Origin: Pleurodeles waltl
Lineage: Eukaryota > Chordata > Amphibia > Caudata > Salamandridae
Reading direction: 5' to 3'
DNA: 64,000 nt
Assembly (NCBI RefSeq): GCF_031143425.1
Contig: NC_090447.1
Span: 135,985,106 to 136,049,105 of the forward strand
The notes under the pieces were generated by a model, which was not told the origin of the DNA, made no database searches, and saw only the letters and a list, made by a program, of their open reading frames with translations. Positions 11,899 to 23,115 of this stretch are shown in pieces (within the stretch, counting starts at the first letter, position 1; every line of letters starts with the position of its first letter). A program made the position numbers and the translations under genes.

Positions 11899-14220
11899 TC
11901 AGGAATGGTGTAATCGTGTGGTATGAAAAAGTTGGTTCATTTTGATCATGGTCAATTTCTCTGTGTTTAGAGCCGAGATGATGGCCCTTCTCACTGTGAC
12001 AACTGTGCCAGTTACACTGAACACATGCTCAGCAGGCACACTGGCTACAGGATAAGCCAAATACTTTATTGCCAGCCTGCTGAGCACTGGCCATTGGTGC
12101 ATCTTCGCGTACCAATACACCAATTGGTTTTAATCCACATAAACATCTTTTGGGTCATCCAGATACACCTGGAAAATCCTCTCAATGGTCATTGGTGCTG
12201 CCACTTGCTCAACCTCTTTTGCCTTTACGTCTGCATTGGAATTAAGCCCTGCACCCTGTAACCAAGCCACTGCAGAGGATGGGGACAATTCTTCTGTTTC
12301 TGTAGTTTTGGTTTTTGCAGGTGTTCTTGTTGCTTGTGTTGACTACTGTGATTCAAAACTGCCCTCTCTTTAAGTTGAAGCTGGCACCCCAGAACTTCTG
12401 CCCAAGAGTTGTACTCTATTAATTTCAAGCCATTTGTCTTCCAAGTCTCTGCCTTGTTTATCAATCCACCGCTTATATTTTGAAACATCCCCTTCAGATC
12501 AAGGAATGAAAGTAGACAGAGTTTTTTTATACCATGGATCAAGTAACGTGGCACAGATGTACTCTTTGGACAGCATAATTTAGTTCTGCAGGCTTGCATT
12601 ACAAACCAAGCAAAGGATTAGGCCCTCAACCAAGACATGCACTTCTGCATTTTCATTCACAGCTGCAACTTTGAACCTTTCAGATACCTTCTTTAGTTGG
12701 TCCTGGAGCAGGTGCAACAACGGCATAGCTTAGACCATCGTACTGTCCTCCTTGATAACTTCCCAAGTGAAGACCTCAAAAGGAAGTAGCATCTGTACCA
12801 GGCATTTGGTTGTTCCCCATTTGTCCACATCTATGGTCATAACTTTCCCAATTGCATCCCTTCCGCTTTTTGCACTGCTCAAACTGTTGCAACGTGCAAT
12901 AGGTGAGTTCCAACGTATTGACACCTCGTGTATGAGGGCTTTAACTGCTTCTCTATTAGTACACTGAATAATCCTCAACTGCTTCTGGGCTTTAAAAGGA
13001 TGGCTGAAATGAGTGCAGATTATTTTGCAGGTGGTATGTTGCTGACTATGCCTTTTCATTTTAGAAACTCCTGTACAACCAAGGTGATGCAAAGTGCCAA
13101 ACATAGGATGCTGAAATAGCCACTATCTGACATGGGCTTGTCTGTATTACTGCCATTGTCTGTGGCACCAAAATTCAATTATGAAACCTCTGGGTTGCAG
13201 GCAAATAAACAGTTTGCTGTGAAATTCATTTAAGATGTTTGCCGCTGTATGGGATTTCTCCATGGTGAACATGGCTACTGTTGCATGCCACCCAATGCCA
13301 TTTGAAATATTTTCAGCATTGAAACCTGTAGATATTTGTTCCCTTACTCTCCCACAAGAGATCCAGTATGCAGTGATACACATGTAATCAGTTGCTTGAC
13401 AACTGGTCCAAACATCTGTCATTAGGTGGATAGTGTGAACACCACTTTGTTGCAAAACTTGTCCAAACATTGCAGTACATTGTGATGGAGCCCTGGAACA
13501 GCAACTCTGGCAAAATAGGTCTGACTCTAATCCTTCCATTTTGTGCAGAGGGCTGCCACAAATTCTAAAAAACCCACTTCTTTCACAAATGAAAGAGGGA
13601 GGAGATCCAGCACTAGCATTTTAGCCAGCTTTCCATTGTACAAATGGGATGGTGGGTGGTTGTAGTCATAGAGCCCCCCCGCCTAAACAATCCTGTAATA
13701 GTAGCCTGTATTTTCTTCTTTTCCGGGGCCCCTGATGCAGGCAACATCAGAGAAGTAGGAGGTGGGAGGCTCAACGTGCGTCTTGAAGCAGTCACTGTAT
13801 GCCATGGAGTCTCCATCTAACTGTGTTTTGTGTCATTTTGAGGTCACTGAGGTCGGTGATACACTTTGCTGAGGAAAGGGCTGATTTGTGTAAAGATTCA
13901 CCCTCTTCTTCCTCATGACCTCCCACTGTGATTGGAGCTGATGTTTTCTGGCTCTCCTCACCTTCACCAGAACCACATTCAGAATTTCTTTTAAGATACT
14001 CCTGCTACAAGTTTGAGTGATGTTTTTTCATATGGGTCAGTTGTCCTACATTACTATAGTAGGTACCAGGCTTACCTCTATGAACACTTACATGGCAAAT
14101 GGACCCTACTGCAATGTTCTTCTCCTGCTTGTTAAGCGTTAAAAAGTCCCAAACTGGGGAGAAGTACTCTATTAGTAGGCCAATGCCTGAAGAAGAACTG
14201 GAGGTAGGTGGGTGTGTCAT
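11899..14220 (-). mobile_element. hAT transposase pseudogene, BED-finger (ZBED) type
   Basis: Minus-strand coding relic in at least four blocks. 14165-14005 is a BED-type zinc finger region, SPVWDFLTLNKQ...ICHV...LTHMKKHHSNL, with one finger cysteine apparently lost. 13539-13147 has the catalytic-core motif HLMTDVWTSCQATDYMCITAY, as in hAT proteins (usually T.D.WTS....Y..IT.H). 13104-12730 keeps the VSIRWNS box. 12123-11899 is the C-terminal dimerisation domain, LAIKYLAYPVASVPAEHVFS then GTVVTVRRAIISALN. Several frameshifts and stops separate the blocks, so it is dead. Terminal inverted repeats and 8 bp target duplications were not found. A domesticated ZBED gene is unlikely given the breaks. 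Confidence 0.85.
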
Positions 14221-15375
14221 TGATTGGCTCTCTGAAGTGTATACTTCTATGATGTAGGGGTTGGTGTAGGTCTCAAATGTGGCTTTACAAATATGGGAGC
14301 TGATGGTGGTACCTGTGTCACATCACTCAGAGCAGGTTGAATGAGAGGTAATGTTGGACTCCTCTGTGCCAGCTTCCATAACAATGACTGGCTCGTCGTC
14401 ATCCTCCTCATCCACTCCCTTAATTTAAAGGCTTTTAGGAACTTTTCTTTTCCCTTGCCTCTCCTAGCGTCCCCCAGAACCCAGCAATAGCAACTTCTTC
14501 CGGGGTCCACTACATGTCCAGAAAATCATCATCAGAAGCAGTGCTTGGAGAAGATGGTGGAGCACCCTTCCTTTTTCTTGCTGGAGATTTGGGAGCCAAT
14601 GATTCTAAAGAAGAGATTCTTGCTTGGCAGAAAGCTCAACCTCCTGTTCTACTCGAACTTCAGGAAGATCCACTGTTGCTGACTACGGCTGCTGTCCACT
14701 TTGCTCTGTTTCCTGAAATGATTGGGTACTAGTTTCTGAAAGGGACAAATTGAATTTAGGAACACTGCTCATCAGCATTACCATGATTGCAGTAGCTGCC
14801 TCACTGACAGACATGGGCTTGGGCTTAGGTTGAGGTTGTACCATTGATGCGGAGTGCTGCTCCCAAGTTCCTCCCTGGAGGCCGGTGTGGCAGGCACACT
14901 TCTCTTAAAACAGGTTGTAGTCAGCACACCAGTGCAAGAACGTTGCTTAATCTCACTGGCCACTTTCTTTGCAGCACTTTCTTTGGGTCCATCTAAAAGC
15001 TGCCAGTTAGCAGTGGCACTGGGTTGCAGAAACGGAAGAGATTGGTGGATGACATTGTGTTGTGTGCACAGATGTTTTGGGCAGGTCTTCTGTTTGGTAG
15101 TGCTGTGGATGATGTCTCTTCTCTTGTTCTTCTAAAACCAAACAAGCAAGAAAAACAGTTATTGAAACATGGCATTCTTGCAGTTTCAATTAGTACAGAT
15201 AAAGGCAATATAATCTTGTGTGGTTGGTTACTTAGGTAATAATTAACAACAATTTATCCAACTATTTTAAAGTCAACCACACCACCATAACATAACATTT
15301 CATTTCCAATCAGGATAAATAACACCACATACAGATATATCTATTTTATGTCCATATTCTAAAGGAGACAGCTGT
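14221..15375. other. Possible 5' part of the hAT unit; no separate gene
   Basis: Open minus-strand stretches (14510-14247 and 14963-14778) directly upstream of the BED finger are Ser/Pro-rich and may belong to the same hAT transcript. None has a recognisable domain, and no terminal repeat was seen. Confidence 0.3.
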
Positions 15376-15620
15376 GGCAGTCAGGGGGGTGCATGTCTAA
15401 ATGGAATAATCCTTACAAAATGAAGGTTAGTGTGTGCCTATTGCAGGCAAGGTGGTCCAGGAGGAAATGAAATAATCATTAAAAAATTAATGATGCTGGT
15501 ATGTGTGCAGTGCACCTACTCTATGGCTGACAGGAGGGCCAGGGGGAAATGGAATTATACCTAAAAGAAGGACTGCTGTTGTACGGCTGTGCACCATTAG
15601 CAGTCAGGGGATAGATGGAT
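15376..15620. repeat. Decayed ~75 bp minisatellite
   Basis: About 3.3 units begin near 15376, 15446, 15525 and 15599, each opening with a GGCAGTCAGG/GGCTGACAGG-like word and containing GGAAATGGAATAAT-like sequence. Spacings of 70, 79 and 74 show drift. It lies just left of the better preserved 104 bp array. Confidence 0.55.
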
Positions 15621-15784
15621 TGTTTGCATGGGAATAAGAGAAACTCTTGGCACTTGAGAGGCAAGGATATGCTGATGAAAAATAGAAACAAACACTTGTA
15701 ATATAAAGCACTGTTCATCATAATCATATTCATAATATACATATATTACAATGATCCTCAACTATATTATTAAACTGATATCAC

Positions 15785-16740
15785 ATGCAAACCTATCGCA
15801 AAAGCTCGCTGTCTGGCTGCACAAAATGCCTGCAGGCCACATGGCCAAACAACAATGGCAAGCAAGGAGGCAGGGAGAGCAAGAACACTTGCAAACCTAT
15901 GCCAAAAGTACATGGCTGGCTGAATAAAATGGCTACCAGCCACATGGTCAAACACCAACAGCAAGGAAGGAGGCATAAAGACCAAAGAACAAGTGCATGC
16001 CTATTAAAAACACACGCTGGCTGGTTTGACAAAATGGCCACTAGCCGCATGGTCAAACAACATCAGTGAGCCTGGAGGCATGGAGAAAAAAGAACACCTG
16101 CAAGCCTATGGAAAAAGCACATTGGCTGGCTGCACAAAATGGTTGCTGTCAGCCTGGTCAAACAATTACAGCAAGCAAGGAGGCATGGAGAACAAAGAAC
16201 ACATGCAAACCTATGGCAAAAGTACACTGGCTGGCTGCACAAAATGGTTGTCAACCACATGATCAAACAATAACAGCGAGCAAAGAAGCATAGAGAAAAA
16301 CATGCAAGCCTATGGCAAAAGCACACTGGCTGAATACATAAAATGGCCTTCAGCCACATGGTTAAACCAACAACAGCAAGCAAGATTGCATGGAGAACAA
16401 ATAACGCATGCCATCCCATGGCAAAAGGAACACAGATTGGCTGGACAAAATGGCCTCCAGCCACATGGTCAAACAACAACAGTGAGTAAGGAGGCATGGA
16501 GAACAAAGAACACATGGAAGCATGTGGCAAAAGCACACAAAATTGACACCAGCCACATGGTGAACCAACAAGCAATGAGGCATGGAAAACAAAGAACACA
16601 TTCAGGCCATTGGACACAGATTACACAAAATGTCCCTGGCCACATGGCATGGAGAGCAAAGACAAATGGTGACCTATGGCAAACACGTTCACACTCACAG
16701 GCCAGGCAAAGGAGGCATGGTAACACTGAAGAAAACACTA
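15785..16740. repeat. ~104 bp minisatellite, about nine units
   Basis: Head-to-tail units share AACCTATGGCAAAAGCACA, CTGGCTGGCTGCACAAAATG, GCCACATGGTCAAACAACA and AAGGAGGCATGGAGAACAAA. Unit starts fall near 15791, 15895, 15999, 16104, 16209, 16308, 16414, 16520, 16606 and 16672. The spacing is 104-106 for most of the array and shrinks to 86 and 66 at the right end. Long open frames on both strands here are by-products of the repeat, since the period is close to a multiple of three; they are not genes. Confidence 0.9.
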
Positions 16741-17214
16741 CCATTAATTCAGCAATACCTAACACGAAAATTAACGGAGCTATAAAAATTTAGCAACAAC
16801 ACACATCCTCCTATGGTGTTAAATATTACCCCACATGCACACTTTTTACAGAAACAAAACATGAAATACAATTTAATCAATGCCATCCCTGCCTTCCATT
16901 ATATTTTAATTAAAACACAAAAATATAATACAGATACACTTCTTTCATACACTGTGTAGCTTTCTTGTCCAATAGAACACAGTAAATCGATCAGTGGCTA
17001 ATATAAATAGTATTAAGTTACAAATTGGTAATTGAATAGCACAATAGAGGAGAACATACGTAACAAGTATTTTATTATGTTGGTTAAGGTTTTTATAAGC
17101 ACTATCTTAAGTAATTATTATTTGTTTTTTGTGTTGTTTTTAGTATTTGTATTTAAAAATTGGAAAATTATATAAATGCTTTTTAATTTTAAAACTACAC
17201 TATCCAGAATGCAT
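16741..17214. other. AT-rich, no gene recognised
   Basis: No coding frame or terminal repeat. Nothing distinctive. Confidence 0.4.
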
Positions 17215-17460
17215 TGTAAATAATGAGGCACTATGGGGTATAAATAGTAAAAGGGAAAAGGGACTCATTCACTGTGAACAAGACTCCTTGGGGAGTTGAA
17301 ACGCGTTGGTGGTTGTTATTTTGGCATCAATAAATAGGCACTATTTGAACTTCATGGAGTGCAGTGAATACTTTTGGTGAATTGTATTTCTCGAGATTGG
17401 TCCTCTCCGTCACTAGCACCGGCAGTGGAGTGCACCACCCAGCAACCTTTAGACCATCCT
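17215..17460 (+). repeat. Interspersed repeat with stem-loop plus GAAACGCGTT motif
   Basis: At 17281-17306 a stem ACTCC/GGAGT with a four-base loop is followed directly by TGAAACGCGTTGG, then AATAAA-like and TTTGAACTTCATGGAGTGC words. I associate this combination with widespread amphibian and fish interspersed repeats and suspect a Penelope-type terminal repeat, but that is from memory of repeat patterns. The stem followed by GAAA resembles part of a minimal hammerhead ribozyme, although the expected CUGANGA strand is only loosely present as CTGTGAAC. Confidence 0.4.
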
Positions 17461-17470
17461 TGTTTGAAGA

Positions 17471-17496
17471 TATATATATATATATATATATATATA
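17471..17496. repeat. (TA)13 microsatellite
   Basis: Thirteen uninterrupted TA units. Confidence 0.95.
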
Positions 17497-17519
17497 CACT
17501 TAAACCACTTAATACTTAC

Positions 17520-17770
17520 CAATATTTGCCTGCATACCTTTACCACGCATACACCTTTATCATTCATGTGTTTACAAAATAAAAAAAATAATACTTACTT
17601 TTAAAATCTTTACCACGCATATACCTTTACCATTCATGCCTTTAGAATGAAATTTGTTGTAAAGGAATGCATGCTAAAGGCATGCCTGGTAAAGTCACAT
17701 TCATAGTAATGGCATTGTTGTAAATGCATTTTGTTGAAAGTGTATCATTGTAAATGATGTTTCCTGGTAA
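17520..17770. repeat. Diverged direct and inverted short repeats
   Basis: CTTTACCACGCATA(C/T)ACC followed by TTTA(T/C)CATTCATG occurs near 17538 and again near 17609. Its reverse-complement words (GGCATGCCTGGTAAAG, GTAAATGCATT) follow from 17665 on. Probably the end of a larger repeat of unknown type. Confidence 0.45.
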
Positions 17771-18109
17771 CAATCATGGAGATTGACAAACTCAGAACAA
17801 TGACCTTTTTCCCACCAATCACTCAAGTACTGAAAGGACACCCATTTCAAAATGAAAATAAACGGTTTAAGAGCCTAATTGTTTTTGTCATTTGTTATAA
17901 GAAAAATATAGACATAATGTTGTTGACTTTGCAATTATAGCTACCTGTGTGCGTGAGGCCAAACCACTGACTTTTTCTTTTTCTGTGGGCAAAGCATTCA
18001 CCACGTTACCTATAGAAGCCAATCGCAATAAAGGCATATGCCACAAATGAACAACAGTGAGCCCAAAGGCTTTTCTAAGTGACCTTATAGGTGAAAATGG
18101 GAATCAGCT

Positions 18110-18677
18110 GCTGAAGTGGTTAGAGAGGAAATGGACCCTGTCTATACTCTGAATGCGTTCCACGAGATATGTAGTACTATAACTAAAATGCTAACATTTG
18201 TGAGCTCACAAAGGGACCCTCCCCTTCAGAAGTGGTTTGATGGTGCCTGTTCAGTGGCACCTAGAAATGTAATTCATGACCTTAAGAAGGTACCTAGGGA
18301 GGTGTGGAAACTGAAGCTGTACGGATACACAGGCAATTAGAATGAGAAAGTAAGCTATAAGACAGAATGCTTGAGAAGAGATCCTGTCATGGTTTCGGGC
18401 GGGTCTGATCAAAACTCTGGTTGGGACACCCCTTGAGGTCACCGAATATCCTAAAGAGGTAGTATACGGGGCAGAAGAGCAGCTAGAGGCATACACAGAA
18501 AGGACAGCTTTGGACAGGCACAGGAAAGTAAAAGCAGAGCAACCCTTGTGTGAACAAACAGGAAACATATTACTAATGGACAAACACGCTAGGGTTGTAC
18601 ACAGAGTAAAGCGCAGAACCTCCCACAGTGACAGTGAATGTCAATGCCTCTGTGCAGTTTGCTCTTACAGATAGTCA
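18110..18677 (+). pseudogene. Unassigned coding relic, possibly from a retroelement Gag
   Basis: Two adjoining plus-strand open stretches read as protein-like sequence. 18116-18340 contains EMDPVYTLNAFHEICSTI and APRNVIHDLKKVPREVWKLK. After a stop and a frame change, 18373-18677 reads ILSWFRAGLIKTLVGTPLEV, then a charged segment with AEEQLEAYTER and a basic KHARVVHRVKRR, closing with a Cys-rich end. Charged helical segments followed by a basic and Cys-containing tail would fit a Gag-like structural protein of a retroelement. No family was recognised, and it is broken by a stop and a frameshift. Confidence 0.35.
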
Positions 18678-18959
18678 TCCTGCCAGCCCCATAGAAAGGA
18701 GGCAGCAGAAGTGATCCTGTCTCTGGATCCTAGAGCACAAACAAGGATAGTACTTACCTACACAAGACACGCTCTTGAGGGTCCAGCTGGAAACACAACG
18801 GCGATTCCTGAGAAAACAGCAATAGCACACTGTCACTGATAGGCACGAAAGACAACGTATAACACTAGACAAGGATGGGGGCTGGAATTTCATCCTGGAA
18901 CCCAGGAGCCAACCCCAGTACAAAGGAGGACACTTATACACTGGCGAAGACTGATAGAA

Positions 18960-19345
18960 CACTTACCAGACACAAATACCGAGAGGAAACAGAAACAGAA
19001 GGGAACAAACTAATAGACAGAGGCAAGAACTGGGAACAGGCTCAGGCTGAAGCAAAGGCAGGACTAGGACTGGAAAACAGGGCGCAAACTTCTGGCTGGA
19101 ACAGGCAAGGACAGGGCTGGAATACAGGGAGTAGGAGTAAGCAGTAAACAGGACTGGGGAACAGAGAGCAGGTTCAGGCTGAAATAAGGCAGGAATAGAA
19201 CAGAGAAACAGGGAGCAGGCTCTGGAAGAAACAAACAGGTACAAGGCTAAGAAATAGGGAGTAGACTCTGGCTGGAACAATCAGGAGCAGGGCAGAGAAA
19301 CAGGAAACAGGATCAAGCTGGAACAGAACAGGAACAAAACTGGAA
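18960..19345. repeat. GGAACAGG-rich minisatellite
   Basis: Loose tandem units of about 55-65 bp built from GGCTGGAAC, AACAGGGAGCAGG, CTCAGGCTGAA and AGGACTGG words. The left edge is gradual. Any open frame through it is repeat-derived. Confidence 0.6.
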
Positions 19346-19979
19346 CACCATCAAATAAGAGGTCTGTAACACAAAGGAATCGAACTCCAATGCACGACGG
19401 GGATCTTGAGGAAATGGCTGCTTATAAGCAGTTCCAAGCTGCAGAAAACCAAGGGTGGAATCACATGACTGGGCTGCACAGGAGAGGTCTCAGGTGTGTG
19501 TAGTTTCTGACACTTGCAGGTTCTGGAGGAGAGGATCTGGTGAAAAGGAGCAACTGGACTTCTCCCATAGAAAACAATGGGAAACAGATTCCAGGCTTTC
19601 CTGACTACCAGACTGTGCATTATGGGATTTGCAGTCCCAGGAAGCAAATGTAACACTACAAAAGCATACCATGGCGAAAGGAGAAACAAACTGGAGTCAG
19701 CAAGGGACTCTAGATAAGTGTTCAAGGTGATTCCCAGGCATCCGACAGTCCCCTCACAGGACCCTCTAGAAATGGGAAGACACAGTCATAACAGCTCCAT
19801 GTAGCCAGCACAAAGAGTGACATCTGTCCCTTTTGAAAAATAGTTAATGCTCCTTTCTTTGAAGAATCCCACAATACAATCTCGGATGTCACCATCCCAC
19901 AATAGAAGTGGGTTGAGCATTACTCCATGGTTTATGATAGTAGGTTAATCTTAGATAATTATCCTTCTCCGATGGTGGA
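19346..19979. other. No gene recognised
   Basis: No coding stretch with a recognisable domain and no terminal repeat. The right part runs into the reverse transcriptase fragment below and may be its upstream portion. Confidence 0.35.
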
Positions 19980-20242
19980 TATTCTTCATCCAAGAACTTC
20001 AGAACTGACTCTGATCACTCAAGAGGAGGTCAACTCTGCATGAAAATGTAACAACAGAAACAAGGCCCCTGGCCCAGATGGGGTACCAATTGACCTTTCT
20101 AATGATTAAGTTGACCAATTGGCCCCTCTAATTGTTAATGTCCTAACGAGTGCATTGGTCATAGGTCCACCCAAGACTTCGTCAAATTCTATCATAGTAC
20201 TGATTTTTAAGAAGGGCGATAAAGCTAACCTTCTGTGCTAAA
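19980..20242 (+). mobile_element. Non-LTR reverse transcriptase fingers fragment, cut by an L2-like insertion
   Basis: Plus-strand translation reads ELTLITQEEVNSA, a stop, then NRNKAPGPDGVPIDL and IIVLIFKKGDK. KAPGPDG and the LI.KKGDK box are hallmarks of non-LTR reverse transcriptase fingers domains. Two in-frame stops are visible. The relic stops at ~20242, where the 3' end of the opposite-strand L2-like element begins, so it was probably cut by that insertion. A matching 3' end may lie at 22975-23115, beyond the insertion. Confidence 0.75.
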
Positions 20243-20246
20243 GATC

Positions 20247-22150
20247 AATCAATCAATCAGTCCATTTATAGAGCGCGCTACTCACCCATGAGGGTTTCAA
20301 GGCGCTGGGGGGGGGGGGTGTTACTGCTGCTCGAAGAGCCATGTCTTGAGGTGTTTCCTGAAGGCAAGATGGTCCTGGGTAGTTCTTAGGTGTGCGGGGA
20401 GGGAGTTCCATGCTTTGGCTGCCAGGTAGGAGAATGATCTTCCTCCGGCGGTGGTTCTGCGGATCCGTAGGATGGTGGCGAGGCTGGCTGAGCGGAGCTG
20501 ACGGGTGGGCGTGTTGAACGAGAGGCGGCTGTTGAGGTATTCGGGGCCCATGTTGTGGAGTGCTTTGTGTGCGTGGGTGAGGAGCCTGAAGGTGATCCTC
20601 TTGTTGATGGGGAGCCAGTGCAGGAGTTTCAGGTGGGCGGATATGTGGCTGTGACGAGGAATGTCGAGGATGAGGCGTGCGGAGGCGTTCTGTATGCGTT
20701 GTAGTCGTTTCTGAAGCTTGGCGGGTGTTACTGCGTAGAGGGTGTTTCCGTAGTCCAGTCGGCTTGTGACAAAGGCATGGGTAACCGTCTTTCTGGTTTC
20801 GGCGGGGATCCACCGGAAGATCTTCCGGAGCATGCGTAGGGTGTTGAAGCATGATGACGAGACGGCGTTGACTTGCTTGGTCATCGTGAGGCGGGAGTCC
20901 AGGATGAACCTGAGGTTGCGTGCGTGATCAGAGGGGGTTGGTGCGGTGCCCAGCGCCGTGGCCACGAGGAGTCGTCCCAGGCGGATGGGGATTGTCCGAG
21001 GATGAGGAACTCCGTCTTGTCTGAGTTCAGTTTTAGGCGACTGAGCTTCATCCATTCCGCGACGTCTTTCATTCCTTCCTGTAGGTTGGTTTTGGCAGTG
21101 GCTGGGTCTTTGGTGAGGGAGAGTATCAGCTGGGTGTCGTCGGCGTAGGAGATGATGTTGATGTTGTGTTTACGTGCGTTGGCGGCGAGGGGGCTCATGT
21201 AGATATTGAAGAGGGTAGGGCTGAGTGAGGATCCTTGGGGTACGCCGCAGATGATCTCGGTGGGTTCTGAGCGGAAGGGAGGGAGGTGGACTCTCTGGGT
21301 TCTGTCGGAGAGGAACGAGATGACCAAGTCCAGGGCCTGTCCTAGGATTCCAGTGGTGCAGAGGTGGGTTATTAGGGTGCGATGGCACACGGTATCGAAG
21401 GCTGCCGAGAGGTCCAGGAGGATGAGGGCGGTTGTTTCTCCGTTGTCCATCAGGGTCCTGATGTCGTCAGTGACTGCGATGAGGGCGGTTTCTGTGCTGT
21501 GGTTGGCTCGAAATCCAGACTGGGATGGGTCGAGCGAGTTGTTAGCCTCGAGGAAAGCGGTCAGCTGCTTATTGATGGTCTTCTCAATGACCTTGGCCAG
21601 GAAGGGAAGAAGGGAGATTGGGCGGAAGTTCTTCAGGTCATTAAGGTCTGCAGTGGGTTTTTTCAGGAGGGCGTTGATATCTGCGTGCTTCCAGCTCTCG
21701 GGGAAGGTGGCTGATGCGAACGAGCTGTTGATGATGTTCCGGAGATGGGGTGTTATGATGGTGTCGGCTTTGTTGAAGATGTGATGGGGGCAAGGGTCCG
21801 AGGGGGAGCCGGTGTGGATGGTGTTCATGATGCTTCTGGTCTCTTCTGAGTTGATAGGGGTCCAGGAGCTGGGGGTAGTGGTGGGGGCTGCTGGTTCGGT
21901 GGTAGGAGGCGGGGTCTGGGGTCCGAAGCTGTTGTGTAGATCCGTGATCTGTCGGTGGAAGAACGTGGCGAGGGAGTTGCAGAGTTCTTGTGAAGGTGTG
22001 ATGTCGTTTGAGCTGGCGCTGGGGTTGGAGAGCTCTTTGACGATGTTGAAGAGTTCTTTGCTGTTGTGAAAAGAGTGTGACTGCCCATCATTTAATAGTA
22101 ATGACTGACTGTATGAAGCCTTACTTGAACTTTTTACCACATCACTATCA
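20247..22150 (-). mobile_element. L2/CR1-like LINE, reverse transcriptase with one frameshift
   Basis: Minus-strand, 5'-truncated. The first frame (to 20881) carries fingers and palm: NFRPISLLPFLAKVIEK, QSGFRANHSTETALIAV, LLDLSAAFDTV (first catalytic Asp), GVPQGSSLSPTLFNIYM and the active-site ISYADDTQL. A one-base deletion near 20960 shifts to a second frame that continues to 20321 through SRLDYGNTLY, IQNASARLIL, LKLLHWLPINKR and GGRSFSYLAAKAWNSLP, the typical C-terminus of L2-like proteins. The 3' UTR ends in GCGCTCTATAAATGGACTGA followed by TGAT repeats, the tail type of L2 elements. A run of 12 G (+ strand, near 20310) lies in the UTR. Apart from the shift this is the best preserved protein in the window, so it is probably fairly young. 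The endonuclease is missing. Confidence 0.9.
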
Positions 22151-22477
22151 GCATTTTCATTTGCAACTTTTAGTTTCATATCTCAGACATACATAAAACG
22201 ATTTAGGCCTGGAGCTAAGTCCATGTGATTTGAAGTCCATTCAATCCATGCTTGTTTTTTTCTTCGGCAAACTGTATGCGTACCTAGGAAACAATATCTT
22301 ATACCACTGCTTAAGTGTTCGCTTCTTAGAAAGTGTATACCAGCCTTGTATTACTTGTGATTGTTACAATCTGATTGTATTTTCATGATGGTTTATAAGT
22401 TCATATCGGCTTCACTCGGACTAAGAAATATGATAGAGAAATGATGCTTTGTGGCACATGTCACTTGACCAAATTGT

Positions 22478-22970
22478 GGGCCAGGTTTAACAAAAAATGC
22501 ATGGTGCTGCCCCGAATTTGCCAGCGTCACGCACTGTCATTTTGAAAATGCAGGATGTGCCATATTTAAAAGAATATGGCACACTCCTGTGTTTCCCCCT
22601 GCATTGGCACTCTATTTACTGCCATGTACCAATGCAGCAACCCTTCCACCATTGTGCAATGAACACCTTCCTGCACAAAAAAACATTCTTAAATGGCAAT
22701 TTGCTTTATGTGTGTTGCAGAATGAAAGCATTTCTCCTTGTTGCGCCTAGCTAACACCACTCCTGGGAAGGCATTGGATTTTGGCACGCCCACAGCAACA
22801 CCCATTGCATGCCCCTTCCATGCAAAGTGCTGCGTGTGAAAGGGCCGTATTTACAAAGTGGCGTTAAGCCACAAAAAGTGGCTTAATGTCACCTTGTAAA
22901 TATGGTGCAGTGCATAGCGCCACAGGAGCATCACTAAAAGGTGGCGCTAGGGGACTCATAAATACGCCCC
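22478..22970. mobile_element. MITE, same family as 37788-38544
   Basis: Left end GGGCCAGGTTTAACAAA; right end reverse-complemented GGGGCGTATTTATGAGTC. Shares ordered blocks with 37788-38544: GGTGCTGC..C near the left, CTGTGTTTCCCCCTGC, CCTTCCTGCAC, CAACACCCATTGCA, GTGGCGTTA...CACCTTGTAAATATGG and GCGCCAC.GGAGC.TCA near the right. It lacks the palindromic insert seen in the other copy. Non-coding. Confidence 0.7.
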
Positions 22971-22974
22971 TCTG

Positions 22975-23115
22975 TTAGGTAACATTTTAATCTTTGTTGA
23001 TTTTATTTATTATTTTGTAATCGTTTTAATAGCTGTGATATTATATATTGATGCATTGTATCTATTGTGCTATTTTATGGCTTATACAAGCCTAATAAAG
23101 ATTTATGATGATGGT
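22975..23115 (+). mobile_element. Possible LINE 3' terminus
   Basis: AT-rich sequence ending CTTATACAAGCCTAATAAAGATTTATGATGATG. The GC(C)AATAAAGAT word also ends the minus-strand LINE at 52960. It may be the 3' end of the LINE interrupted at 20242, displaced by the L2-like copy and the MITE. Confidence 0.35.

Noticed and set aside
16063..16617. 184-codon open frame on the minus strand
   Set aside because: It lies wholly in the 104 bp minisatellite and repeats with it; no domain.
15785..16740. CRISPR-like regular repeats
   Set aside because: Whole 104 bp units repeat with no unique spacers, in a eukaryotic transposon context.
20253..20852. 199-codon Pro/His-rich open frame on the minus strand
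   Set aside because: It overlaps the L2-like reverse transcriptase C-terminus in another frame; composition is a by-product of GC-rich codons.
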